A program made the position numbers and the translations under genes. The notes beneath the pieces were generated by a model that did not search any database, was not told the origin of the DNA, and saw only the letters and a list, made by a program, of their open reading frames with translations. This document shows positions 1 through 7,423 of a stretch of DNA of 11,982 bases, piece by piece (the stretch's first letter is position 1; each line of letters begins with the position of its first letter). Origin of the DNA: Bacteroidaceae bacterium (lineage in GTDB: Bacteria > Bacteroidota > Bacteroidia > Bacteroidales > Bacteroidaceae); the NCBI GenBank assembly GCA_016302435.1, contig JAEDNQ010000064.1, positions 1 to 11,982 of the forward strand, read 5' to 3'.

Positions 1-42
1 GCTGAACTTATTGTATATTTGAATAACCACAAACAAATTTAA

Positions 43-118
43 GACTTCCTCGAAATCCTTCCGACTTCCTCGAAATCCTTCCGACTTCCTCGAAATCGAC
101 TTCGACTTCCTCGAAATT
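43..118. repeat. 20-bp tandem repeat with degenerate copies
   Basis: Two exact copies of a 20-bp unit (GACTTCCTCGAAATCCTTCC) lie at 43-62 and 63-82. They are followed by shortened copies of the core GACTTCCTCGAAAT at 83-97 and 104-118, separated by a 6-bp partial copy at 98-103. The array ends 6 bp before the ATG at 125. In the frame of that gene the reading frame is open from 23, after a TGA at 20-22, so the last copies would read DFLEI-DF-DFLEI directly before the Met. I cannot tell whether this is a leader repeat, a translated N-terminus or a scar of an element boundary. Confidence 0.85.
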
Positions 119-124
119 AAAGTA

Positions 125-352
125 ATGGAGCTGTCGACGGAATATCGGTACAGGCTGTTGAGGGACACATTACACATAGTGGAGAGGGACAGCGTGCCCT
201 ACGAAGTGGTCAGAACGGAAACGAGGGAGGTGGGAAGGCCTCTCTCGTGGTTCGATAAGCTGGCAAGGGCGGTGTTCTGGATTGTGACAGGAGCTGTGGT
301 GATTGGCGTTGCATCGTGGATGGCAAAAAAGGGTGGCGCAAAGCACCCATAG
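125..352 (+). CDS. Small single-pass membrane protein, possible phage/integrative-element remnant
   Basis: The 75-residue product has a charged N-terminal half (residues 1-48, with RDT and ERDS motifs and alternating Arg/Glu) and one hydrophobic segment at about residues 49-66, followed by a short basic tail KKGGAKHP. I do not recognise a named family. The RDTLHIVERDSVPYEV pattern followed by a C-terminal membrane helix recalls the end of small membrane proteins found near lysis genes of Bacteroidales phages and integrative elements. That comparison is from memory and is an inference. The ATG at 125 is chosen as the first canonical start. The frame is open upstream to 23, so a longer form cannot be excluded. 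It is convergent with tsaE, with a shared hairpin between them. The gene could be a decayed fragment. Confidence 0.5.
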   Translation: MELSTEYRYRLLRDTLHIVERDSVPYEVVRTETREVGRPLSWFDKLARAVFWIVTGAVVIGVASWMAKKGGAKHP

Positions 353-360
353 CCCCCCCT

Positions 361-399
361 AAATACAAAACGGCTGCAATGTCGATGACACTGCAGCCG
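361..399 (-). terminator. Intrinsic terminator of the porW-porX-tsaE unit
   Basis: A hairpin at 371-399 has 13-nt arms with one mismatch and a 3-nt loop (CGGCTGCAATGTC / GACACTGCAGCCG). On the minus strand it is followed by a T-rich tail (TTTTGTATTT, complement of 361-370). It lies just downstream of the tsaE stop codon. The plus-strand side reads CATTTGATTATTAT, so it may also slow transcription coming from the small ORF at 125-352. Confidence 0.8.
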
Positions 400-415
400 C
401 ATTTGATTATTATGC

Positions 416-826
416 TTACATCTCTATGACTCTTGTGCCGTCTTCTTGCTGGGTGATAGTGACTCGGACGGCATCGGCAGGGAGGAGATCCTCGATGAGT
501 TCGGGCCATTCCATGAAGCAGACGCAACCTGAGTAGATGTAGTCTTCATATCCGATGTCGAGGACTTCTTGCAGGCGCTTGATGCGGTAGAAGTCGAAAT
601 GGTAGATGGGGGAGCCTTGGCCGTCGAGGTATTCGTTGACGATGGCGAAGGTGGGGGAGTTGATGACATCGGTGACTCCGAGTGCTTGGCACACGGCCTT
701 GATGAATGTGGTCTTGCCTGCTCCCATTTTGCCGTAGAAGGCGAAGACTGTATTGTCGCCCATGGCGGCTATGAACTCTTGGGCTGCAGGGGTGATGTCT
801 TCTATAGAGTGTATGGTGAGTTTCAT
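416..826 (-). CDS. tsaE: tRNA t6A biosynthesis ATPase TsaE
   Basis: TsaE is the P-loop ATPase partner of the TsaD-TsaB complex that makes N6-threonylcarbamoyladenosine at A37 of ANN-decoding tRNAs; it acts in the cytoplasm. The 136-residue protein is of usual length for the family. It shows a Walker A motif GKMGAGKTT at residues 32-40, the NSPTF switch segment at 56-60, the YHFDFYR segment with the acidic residue D78, and the late MEWPE motif at 105-109. The start ATG (824-826) is directly preceded by a heptamer tandem array with no Shine-Dalgarno sequence. It is the last gene of a likely porW-porX-tsaE unit, and a strong hairpin follows its stop. Identification rests on the motif set and is firm. 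Any control by the leader array is inference. Confidence 0.95.
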   Translation of the reverse strand: MKLTIHSIEDITPAAQEFIAAMGDNTVFAFYGKMGAGKTTFIKAVCQALGVTDVINSPTFAIVNEYLDGQGSPIYHFDFYRIKRLQEVLDIGYEDYIYSGCVCFMEWPELIEDLLPADAVRVTITQQEDGTRVIEM

Positions 827-920
827 TGATGATTATTGATTACTGATTATTGATTACTGATTATTGATTACTGATTGCTGATTACTGATTGCTGATTACT
901 GATTACTGATTGCTGATGAA
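827..920 (-). repeat. Heptanucleotide tandem array forming the tsaE leader
   Basis: Read in the direction of tsaE there are 13 contiguous 7-nt units from 920 down to 830, then TCA (829-827) and the ATG. The units are TTCATCA (1), GCAATCA (3), GTAATCA (6) and ATAATCA (3). All end in ATCA, and the first two or three positions vary. The three units closest to the gene pairs form a 14-bp super-repeat (GTAATCA-ATAATCA). The array fills 94 of the 101 nt between the porX stop and the tsaE start. GTAATCA carries TAA, so any upstream reading frame entering the array is closed. It is the same repeat family as 10090-10166. Confidence 0.97.
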
Positions 921-927
921 TTAATGC

Positions 928-2484
928 TTACAGTCCCTTTTTGCGTTTGCTCTGGAGTATGACTAACGGGACGAGCATCTCTTCCATGCTGATGCCTCCG
1001 TGCTGGAAGGTGTTTTTGTAATAGCTGACGTAGTAGTTGTAGTTGTTGGGGTAGGCGAAGAAGTCGTCGTTTTGGGCGAAGATGTATGTGGTGCTGATAT
1101 TTGGCGCTGGCAAGTAGGCTGCTTTTGGGGTCTTGAGCTCGTAGACTTGTTTGGCGTTGTAGCTGAGGTTTTTGCCGAGCTTGTAGCGCAGGTTGGTGTT
1201 GGTGTTTTTGTCGCCTACGACTTTGATGGCATTGTCAACACGTATGGAGCCGTGGTCGGTAGTGATGACGATTTTGTGGTCGGTGAGCGATAGGAGGCGG
1301 AAGAGTTCGCGCAGGGGTGAATGGCGGAACCATGAGGCTGTAATGCTGCGGTATGCTCTCTCGTCGCTGGCCAGTTCGCGCACCATGCGTGATTCTGTGC
1401 GCGCATGGCTGAGCATGTCGATGAAGTTGACGACGAAGACGTTTATGTCGTTGGGCAGCAGGCTTTTGATCTTGCCTGTGAGTTTTTCTGTCTCTGAGGA
1501 ATTGTTGAGTTTAAAGTAAGAGAAGGTGTTGGTGCGTCGGTAGCGGTCGAGTTGTGTCTGTATGAGTGCTTCCTCGTTGAGGTTCTTGCCTTCTTCCTCT
1601 TCTTCGTCGACCCAGAGTGAGGGATACATCTGCTGTATCTGGAGTGGCATGAGGCCAGAGAAGATGGCGTTGCGAGCGTATTGTGTGGCTGTGGGCAGTA
1701 TGGACATGCAGAGTTGCTCGTCGAAGATGAAGTCTTCTGCCAGTTCTTTGGCTATCTCGCGCCACTGGTCGTAGCGGAAGTTGTCGAAGACGATGAGGAA
1801 GACTTTTTCTCCTTGGTCGAGCAGGGGGAAGATGGTGGTCTTGAAGATGTCGGGCGACATGACTGGACGGGTGGCGCCTATCTGCACCCAGTCGAGGTAG
1901 TTTCGCCTGATGAATTTGGCGAACTCCTTGTTGGCTTCGGCTTTCTGGGTCTGCAACAGGTCGGCCATCTCGCTGTCGGTGTCGGACAGTTTGAGCTCCC
2001 AGGAGACGATTCGCTTGTAGACGTCTTTCCAGTCGTCGACTGTGTAGGAATCATTGATTTGCATGCCTATGCGTGCGAAGTCTTGGCGATAGCCGGTGTT
2101 TGTGACCTCGGTCACTATCTCTCGCTTGTTGAGGTGCTTCTTGAGGGTGAGGAGTATCTGGTTGGGGTTGACGGGTTTGATGAGGTAGTCGGAAATCTTT
2201 GAGCCTATGGCTTGGTTCATGATGTCTTCTTCCTCGCTCTTGGTGACCATGACGATGGGGACAACAGGGTTGATGTCCTTTATCATGGTCAGTGTCTCGA
2301 GTCCGCTGAGTCCTGGCATGTTTTCGTCGAGGATGATGAGGTCGAAGGCTTTCTCGCGGCAGAGGTCGATGGCGTCCTGTCCGTTGGTGGCGGTGACCAC
2401 CTGATAGTCTTTTTTCTCTAAGAAGATGACGTATGCCTTGAGCAGTTCTATCTCATCGTCTACCCATAGTATTGTGCCGTTCAT
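928..2484 (-). CDS. porX: T9SS response regulator with PglZ/alkaline-phosphatase-like domain, PorX
   Basis: PorX is a cytoplasmic regulator required for type IX secretion and gliding in Bacteroidetes, working with the histidine kinase PorY and reported to act with the ECF sigma factor SigP in Porphyromonas gingivalis. The 518-residue protein has an N-terminal receiver domain (about 1-120) with acidic residues D9, D10 and E11, phosphoacceptor D53 in LDENMPG, T81 and K103. A PglZ domain of the alkaline phosphatase superfamily covers roughly residues 150-515. Likely metal ligands are D234 (FDNFRYDQW), a Thr in the PTATQ segment (265-267), D356 and H360 (FIDMLSH), D410-H411 (TTDHG) and H495 (QHGG), so the phosphatase site looks intact. 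It has no DNA-binding domain. It starts 13 nt after the porW stop and is surely co-transcribed with it. porY is not in the window. Confidence 0.96.
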   Translation of the reverse strand: MNGTILWVDDEIELLKAYVIFLEKKDYQVVTATNGQDAIDLCREKAFDLIILDENMPGLSGLETLTMIKDINPVVPIVMVTKSEEEDIMNQAIGSKISDYLIKPVNPNQILLTLKKHLNKREIVTEVTNTGYRQDFARIGMQINDSYTVDDWKDVYKRIVSWELKLSDTDSEMADLLQTQKAEANKEFAKFIRRNYLDWVQIGATRPVMSPDIFKTTIFPLLDQGEKVFLIVFDNFRYDQWREIAKELAEDFIFDEQLCMSILPTATQYARNAIFSGLMPLQIQQMYPSLWVDEEEEEGKNLNEEALIQTQLDRYRRTNTFSYFKLNNSSETEKLTGKIKSLLPNDINVFVVNFIDMLSHARTESRMVRELASDERAYRSITASWFRHSPLRELFRLLSLTDHKIVITTDHGSIRVDNAIKVVGDKNTNTNLRYKLGKNLSYNAKQVYELKTPKAAYLPAPNISTTYIFAQNDDFFAYPNNYNYYVSYYKNTFQHGGISMEEMLVPLVILQSKRKKGL

Positions 2485-2497
2485 AAGAAATGTGTGT

Positions 2498-5389
2498 TTA
2501 GAATATAAAGTTTTCTTCTTCCTCCTCTTCCTCTTCTTCTTCTTCCTCCTCGGGTACAGGCAGTTCGGTTGGTTCGTCGAGTGATGAGGGCTGGTCGTGG
2601 TCGATGATGAGGGAGCCTATGCGGTCGAAGTGGAGGTCGTAGAAGTTGAAGTAGTCGGCGAAGCTTAGGCCCTTCATGATTTTCTTGAGGTTGTCCTCAC
2701 TGATGATGAAGCTCTTGAGGCCTTGGAGCTTGTAGGCCATGTCGGCGTTGTTGAGGAGGCGGTGCATGTAGATGTAGGCCTCGTCGTAGTTGAGGAAGGT
2801 GCGCACCTGGAGCATGTCTATGCCGTCGCCGAGCTCGATGTTGATGTCGAAGTTGCGCACGGTGAAGGATGTGAAGTTGTAGCGCGCCATCTCGTAGAGG
2901 AGCTGGTTGGCGTCGATGGAGTCGTGCTCATAGGCTATGGCGAAGACGAAGTCGCAGTTTTTCTCTGCGCTGAAGGTTGTGTCGAGAGCCAGGGAGTCCA
3001 TGGCGTCTGCTATGGACATGCGTCTTTCCCAGATGCTGCCCATCTCAAATCGTCCTGACTGGAGCAGACGTCCTTCGCGCAGTCCCTTGACGTAGAGTCC
3101 GGCGAGTTCGCTGACGCTCGACTTGGGGTATTTCTCCACCACAGCCTTGAGCTCTGAGAGGAAGGTGTCCTGGTCACCCTGTTCGAGGTGGCTGAGGGCA
3201 TTGAGGAACATGAAGCGTGGTCTGTTCTCTCCTTCGGGATATTGCTCTGCCATGTCGGTGTTTTTGCTGATGACGGTGGGGTAGTCTCCTGCTTTGAAAG
3301 CATCGTATGCCACGCTATAGACGGAGTCTTCTATCTGTCTGCCATAGCGTCCCTTGAACTCAAAGTCGGGGTCAGCAATGAGTCGCGCATGTTCGTTGTC
3401 GGGGAAGGTCTCGATGAGTTTTTGTCTGTATGTCTCAGCGTTGTCAGTATGTCCTATGCGTGAGTAGAGCTGGAACATGTTGTAGTATACCTCGTCTGTC
3501 TTGTCGAAGTCGGGGTAGTCGGTGAGGATGCGCTGGAAGGTTCGCTCGGCTAAGGGGAAGTTGTCCATGCGGTCTTTGTAGATGATGGCGGATCCGTAGA
3601 GTCCTTCGACGAGTGCGGCATGTGAGGCTTGCATCTGCTCTTCGGTGAGCGGTATGTCTTTGAGGTAGTACTCGGGACGGTGGGGGTCGTTGGCATATTC
3701 CTCCGCCTTGATGGAGTCTTTCTCTGCCTTGGTGAGTTTTCGGTCGTCGTCGGCTTGTGGAGCTATGCTGTCAGAGGCTATGCTGTCAGAGAGGGTGCTG
3801 TCGGCTGTTGCTTCGTCGAGGTTGGCGAGTACTGTCTTGTTGCTTCGTCGCCAGTCGTCTGCCAGCTCTCTCTTGCCCCACTTCTTCTCGAACTCCTTTT
3901 TGCCGGCTGCAACGGAGGTGGCATTGTAGAAATACCATACGGCTGTTTGCTGGTTGTTTGTATTGACACCGGGACGCTGTCCGTTGTTGGTGCCAGGTCG
4001 GTTGGTCGTGGAGTTGTTGTTAGTGGCGGCATCGAGTGCTTTCTTCTCCTCTTCTTTCTCTTTCTTTTTGAGTTCCTCTATCATGAGGTTTATCTTCTTC
4101 AGTCGGCTGACGGAGTCGAGGGCAGCCATCATCTGGAGGCTGTCTTGTAGCTCTACGGCGGAGGCTGACGGCAGGAGCTCGTCGAGAATCTTGCTTCGTT
4201 CGTTGGCTTCCTTGTAGTCGTCGCGGTCTTTGTCTAAGAGTCCGATGACCTGGGCGTAGCATTTCTGTGCGTCGACAAATTTCTCCTTGTCCCAGTAGAG
4301 CTGGCCGAGGTGGAGCATGACGACGCCCTTTTCTATGCCGTTGCGTGTGCTCTTCTCCACTCCGTCCTTATAAGCCCAGATGGCCCGTGTGGTGTCGCCA
4401 TTGGCGAGATGGATATTGCCAATGGCGTAGTACACCTGGTCGAGGTATTCTTGGTTCTTGTCGTTGCGCGCCATGGCTTTGAGCTTGCGTATCATCTGCT
4501 TTGACTTGCTCTTCGACATGGATTCTGTCATCTGTATGCGTGCGTTGAACTCTATGTCGTAGGGAGGGTTGCGCCTGATGACCTTCTTGTAGTATCGGTA
4601 GGCTGTGGCATCATCGCCTGTGGCATGGTAGAGCTGGCCGAGGAGCATGTAGAGTCGTGTCTTCTCAAGGCTGGTGTGTTGCATCTTGAGTCCTTTCTCT
4701 ATGTGTGGTATGGCTTCGGCATATTGGCGCTGGCGAAGGTTGATGTCGGCGAGGACCATGGACATGAGGGGGTGGCAGCTTGTGGGGAAGCTGTCTCTCT
4801 GGGCTCTTGCCACGAGGTCTTCGGCATCGTAGTACCACTCGAGCTCAGCATAGCAGCGGGCTTCGAGCAGTCGGGCTCGTGCGACAAGATTGGGCTTTGT
4901 CTGGTATAGGCGCTGTATGTAGGCGAAGGTGGAGGCTGCCTCCATGTAGTCGCCTTTGCGGAATTGTGCTTCGCCCATGAGCATCCATGCCCTCCACAGG
5001 AAGGGGTTGTATTCTTTTTGGCTGAGCCATGCTTTGTCTTTAGCTGTCTTCGGACGTGTCTTCTTCCATTCGGGGCGCTTGGTGATGCTGTGTGTCTTTA
5101 TGGTCTTCTGGCATTTCTCCACCGCTGTGCCGAAGTTGGCTGTGCCTACCTTTGAAGTGGCTTTGTTGCCGGTGATGTAGAGTGGAATGATTTCTGTGTA
5201 GTTGTCCTTGTTGGCTTGTTCCTGCTGGTATACTCCATCCTTGTATGCTTCATGTCCGTTGAAGTATGTGTTGTATCGTGCCTTGAAACCTTGGACATTG
5301 CGCGAGAGGGGCGTGTTCTTGTTGGTCGAACATGCCCAAAGGAAGCAGGATGCTATAAGGACGAATGTTATGTATATAGTATGTTTCAA
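2498..5389 (-). CDS. porW: T9SS TPR lipoprotein PorW/SprE
   Basis: PorW (SprE in Flavobacterium) is an outer-membrane-anchored periplasmic TPR lipoprotein needed for type IX secretion, and is proposed to link the PorK/N ring with the Sov translocon. The 963-residue product has a lipoprotein signal with lipobox LWAC and C20. It then has the family signature ARYNTYFNG near 37-44, TPR-like helices at about 130-400 and 595-680, a charged coiled stretch at 425-455, an Asn-rich linker at 455-480 and the WYFYN...KKWGKR...DDWRRSNK block at 485-518. A short internal repeat DSIASDSIA lies at about 535-543. The C-terminus carries 13 consecutive Glu before NFIF. The start codon is TTG: an in-frame TAA at 5414-5416 leaves no upstream ATG, and no ATG lies before the lipobox. 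It is the first gene of the porW-porX-tsaE unit. Confidence 0.93.
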   Translation of the reverse strand: MKHTIYITFVLIASCFLWACSTNKNTPLSRNVQGFKARYNTYFNGHEAYKDGVYQQEQANKDNYTEIIPLYITGNKATSKVGTANFGTAVEKCQKTIKTHSITKRPEWKKTRPKTAKDKAWLSQKEYNPFLWRAWMLMGEAQFRKGDYMEAASTFAYIQRLYQTKPNLVARARLLEARCYAELEWYYDAEDLVARAQRDSFPTSCHPLMSMVLADINLRQRQYAEAIPHIEKGLKMQHTSLEKTRLYMLLGQLYHATGDDATAYRYYKKVIRRNPPYDIEFNARIQMTESMSKSKSKQMIRKLKAMARNDKNQEYLDQVYYAIGNIHLANGDTTRAIWAYKDGVEKSTRNGIEKGVVMLHLGQLYWDKEKFVDAQKCYAQVIGLLDKDRDDYKEANERSKILDELLPSASAVELQDSLQMMAALDSVSRLKKINLMIEELKKKEKEEEKKALDAATNNNSTTNRPGTNNGQRPGVNTNNQQTAVWYFYNATSVAAGKKEFEKKWGKRELADDWRRSNKTVLANLDEATADSTLSDSIASDSIAPQADDDRKLTKAEKDSIKAEEYANDPHRPEYYLKDIPLTEEQMQASHAALVEGLYGSAIIYKDRMDNFPLAERTFQRILTDYPDFDKTDEVYYNMFQLYSRIGHTDNAETYRQKLIETFPDNEHARLIADPDFEFKGRYGRQIEDSVYSVAYDAFKAGDYPTVISKNTDMAEQYPEGENRPRFMFLNALSHLEQGDQDTFLSELKAVVEKYPKSSVSELAGLYVKGLREGRLLQSGRFEMGSIWERRMSIADAMDSLALDTTFSAEKNCDFVFAIAYEHDSIDANQLLYEMARYNFTSFTVRNFDINIELGDGIDMLQVRTFLNYDEAYIYMHRLLNNADMAYKLQGLKSFIISEDNLKKIMKGLSFADYFNFYDLHFDRIGSLIIDHDQPSSLDEPTELPVPEEEEEEEEEEEEENFIF
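2513..2551 (-). repeat. GAA/GAG trinucleotide tract encoding 13 Glu at the PorW C-terminus
   Basis: Thirteen consecutive Glu codons, a mix of GAA and GAG, run from 2551 to 2513 on the minus strand. They end four codons before the porW stop. Changes in copy number would stay in frame. The tail is acidic and likely disordered. Confidence 0.9.
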
Positions 5390-5514
5390 GAGGTCGTATG
5401 TGTGGGTTATTGCTTATGGGACATAGCTTACCAATATTAGAAACGTTGGTTTATTGTGTTTATTGTGTGGGGCAGCATATTTTTCCGTGAAAATTTTTTT
5501 TCGTTTCCTCATTA

Positions 5515-5537
5515 AACCTTTTAGTGCATGCAATGTC
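5515..5537 (+). promoter_or_regulatory. Candidate ECF-sigma promoter (AACC-N16-GTC)
   Basis: AACC at 5515-5518 (in TTAAACCTTTT) and GTC at 5535-5537 (in ATGTCTTACT) are separated by exactly 16 nt. This fits the AAC-type -35 and GTC-type -10 general pattern of ECF sigma factors. A TSS near 5545 would give a leader of about 120 nt before the ATG at 5666. No TAnnTTTG box for the primary sigma factor was found upstream of this gene. The leader contains a perfect palindrome GTTCATGAAC at 5589-5598 and ends in an A/C-rich unstructured stretch. The call is by pattern only. Confidence 0.5.
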
Positions 5538-5665
5538 TTACTGATAGATTTCGGGTGAATAAAGTTCTTCCGAGACTGTCACGACGGTGTTCATGAACTA
5601 ACTGACGACAAACATATAATGACAAACCAACAATCAAACAAACCAGCAACTTAACATTGACAACT

Positions 5666-6184
5666 ATGAAAAGGATAATTGTATCAGCATTTGCCTTGCT
5701 GCTCATCACTGTGGCAGCTGTGGCTCAGGACAACAATGGCAGACAGCGCCAGAGAATGAATGCGCAGGAGATGTATGGCCGCATGGCCGATCGTCTGGCC
5801 AAGCAGATGAAGCTTGAGGACGACAAAGCTGACGCTTTCAAGGTGCTTTATGTCGACTATCAGACGACACGCAGCAATGCTGCCAATCCCAAAGGGGAAG
5901 ACGAGAAGGACGAAAAGGTCAATCTCAATAAGATAACCGATGAGGAGGCTACTGTGCTTATCAACAAGCAGTTTGCTGCTCAGGAGGCTCAACTCAAGGT
6001 GGACAAGGAGTATCTTCCCCGCTTCCTCGAAATCATCACTCCTGCTCAGGCGGCTCGTGTGTATGTGAGACGCGCCGGTGGCATGGGCGGTAACGAACAG
6101 GGCACGAGAGGTGGACAAGGTCGTCAAGGCGGCTTTGGTGGCCCTGGAGGTGGCGGCGGCTTCGGCGGCCCTGAAGGTTTCTAA
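5666..6184 (+). CDS. Small secreted Spy/CpxP-like protein with Gly-rich tail
   Basis: The 172-residue product has a clear signal peptide (about residues 1-20, MKRIIVSAFALLLITVAAVA then QDN). A helical, charged middle (about 25-130) contains MYGRMADRLAKQMKLEDDKADAFKVLY and YLPRFLEIITPAQAARVY, which resemble the periplasmic Spy/CpxP-like helical proteins common near ECF sigma genes in Bacteroidetes. The exact LTxxQ motif is not present; ITPAQ is the closest match. Residues from about 137 to the end are Gly-rich (GGFGGPGGGGG) and probably disordered. ATG 5666 is chosen over a TTG at 5657 because it directly precedes the MKRII signal. It is divergent from porW and monocistronic, with a terminator at 6293-6331. 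A role as an envelope-stress chaperone is only an inference. Confidence 0.7.
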   Translation: MKRIIVSAFALLLITVAAVAQDNNGRQRQRMNAQEMYGRMADRLAKQMKLEDDKADAFKVLYVDYQTTRSNAANPKGEDEKDEKVNLNKITDEEATVLINKQFAAQEAQLKVDKEYLPRFLEIITPAQAARVYVRRAGGMGGNEQGTRGGQGRQGGFGGPGGGGGFGGPEGF

Positions 6185-6292
6185 GGTAGGGATTTATAGA
6201 ACCCATCTTAACCCATTGGGTATTTCTTCATAAGTACATCATAAGTAAATATAGACATACCAATAATCATTAACTAACTCTGTTATATCAGT

Positions 6293-6331
6293 GGGGAAGT
6301 GGATGTGAATCCAGCCTTCCCCTTTATTTTT
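6293..6331 (+). terminator. Intrinsic terminator downstream of the Spy-like gene
   Basis: Arms GGGGAAG (6293-6299) and CTTCCCC (6316-6322) are extended inward by TGGAT/ATCCA with a 2-nt bulge. A T-rich tail TTTATTTTT follows at 6323-6331. It lies about 110 nt after the stop of the secreted protein. In the 108 nt between I see only AT-rich sequence and no gene. Confidence 0.8.
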
Positions 6332-6349
6332 GTGCTGTGGCTATGCGTC

Positions 6350-7423
6350 TTACAGCACTATTACGCGTATGTTGTCCTTCATCTGAAAATGTTCGGTGGC
6401 TTGTCTGCATTGGGAGTCGGAGACAAGGATGAGGGTTTGCCTGCCCGACTTGGTGAGTGGCCCGAGACACATGCCTTCGTAGTTGGCATAGTCTTTATTG
6501 CCGTGCCGTGTGACGGTGGTGGTGAACTCCACGAGCAGTTCCTTCTTGGCAAAACAGCTGTCGGGCATCAGGCGCAAGGAAGTTGTGTCGGTGAGGGGAG
6601 TGAGGTGGCGCGTGTTGACGCTGAATATCTTGATGAAGCATGCGCTACCGTCGTAGTCCTCTGGCATGTACAGCTCGCGCTCCATGACGAGCAGGGTGGA
6701 GTCGTTGAGAACTGTCATGGATGGTACTCCGTAGCCGTAGTATTTTGTAGCATGTGTGGTTTGCGGAGCGTCTGTCCTGTAGGCGTATTGCGCGAGCGGT
6801 TGCAGGTCTGCCCCGAAGCTCTGCAAGCGGAGCAGGGTGGGTACGGGGTTTTTGACCGATGTGCGCGCTTCTATGTCGTGTCTCAGCCCCTGTTCGGTAG
6901 TTGTCCAGAAGATGCCTTGGCTTCTGTCGTAGGCGAGGGCTTCGAAACCGCAGTTGCCAAATATCTTGGTCGTGCCGAAGCAGGGCGGCACTTCGAGCTG
7001 GCGCAGTGTGGCTCTGCCCTTCATGTCCATCTCGATGATCTGCTGGTCGTTTTCGGCGGAGATGAAGACAGAGTTGTCGACATATACTATACCTTCCGCA
7101 TCGCGTGCGCCCACATCAGCTATGGTGTCGCCGTGGAAGCAGATATACTCTACGTGCTTTATGTCGCCCGATGGATGGAAGCTGATGTCTATTTCGTGCC
7201 ATCCGTTGAAGTCTTCTTTGTCGCTGACAAGGGCATAGCGGCTGCTTCCGATGTGGGTGATGCCGCTGTAGTTGCCGCCTGGCACACCCCAGTGGTGGAG
7301 GTCGTGCTGCTGGTGGATCTGTGGATGAGGGACTGGCTGTGATGTGGTGAATGATGCTGAGCAAGCAGTAGCTGTGAGTGCTGCTGCCAGGATGGCGGAT
7401 GGTGGAAGTATGGTAGGTCTCAT
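6350..7423 (-). CDS. Phytase-like/esterase-like beta-propeller lipoprotein
   Basis: The 357-residue product carries a lipoprotein signal with lipobox-like TATAC and C21, so it should be anchored in the envelope. The body has features I associate with the Phytase-like (esterase-like activity of phytase) domain: GGNYSGITHIGSSRYALVSDKEDFNGWHEI at about 49-78, a DAEGIVYVDNSVFISAEND segment near 108-126, and CGFEALAYDRSQGIFWTTTEQ. Each looks like a blade of a propeller. Substrate is not predictable, since members of this family are mostly uncharacterised. ATG 7423 gives the signal peptide. It is transcribed toward the convergent Spy-like gene. A 347-codon open frame on the other strand (6299-7342) is taken as a shadow. 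I see no convincing promoter in 7424-7520. Confidence 0.75.
   Translation of the reverse strand: MRPTILPPSAILAAALTATACSASFTTSQPVPHPQIHQQHDLHHWGVPGGNYSGITHIGSSRYALVSDKEDFNGWHEIDISFHPSGDIKHVEYICFHGDTIADVGARDAEGIVYVDNSVFISAENDQQIIEMDMKGRATLRQLEVPPCFGTTKIFGNCGFEALAYDRSQGIFWTTTEQGLRHDIEARTSVKNPVPTLLRLQSFGADLQPLAQYAYRTDAPQTTHATKYYGYGVPSMTVLNDSTLLVMERELYMPEDYDGSACFIKIFSVNTRHLTPLTDTTSLRLMPDSCFAKKELLVEFTTTVTRHGNKDYANYEGMCLGPLTKSGRQTLILVSDSQCRQATEHFQMKDNIRVIVL

Noticed and set aside
827..920. Heptamer array as a CRISPR array
   Set aside because: Units are 7 nt, directly contiguous, with no spacers and no cas genes.
1681..2202. Long plus-strand open frame antisense to porX
   Set aside because: Val/Glu/Gly-rich shadow translation of a strongly supported gene, with no start context or motif.
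3629..4150. Plus-strand open frame antisense to porW
   Set aside because: Cys/Val-rich shadow with no family features; porW is intact across this region.
6299..7342. 347-codon open frame on the plus strand opposite the phytase-like lipoprotein gene
   Set aside because: It has no recognisable motif, signal or coherent composition. It mirrors codon structure of the real minus-strand gene, which has a lipobox and family motifs, and its start lies inside the terminator of the Spy-like gene.
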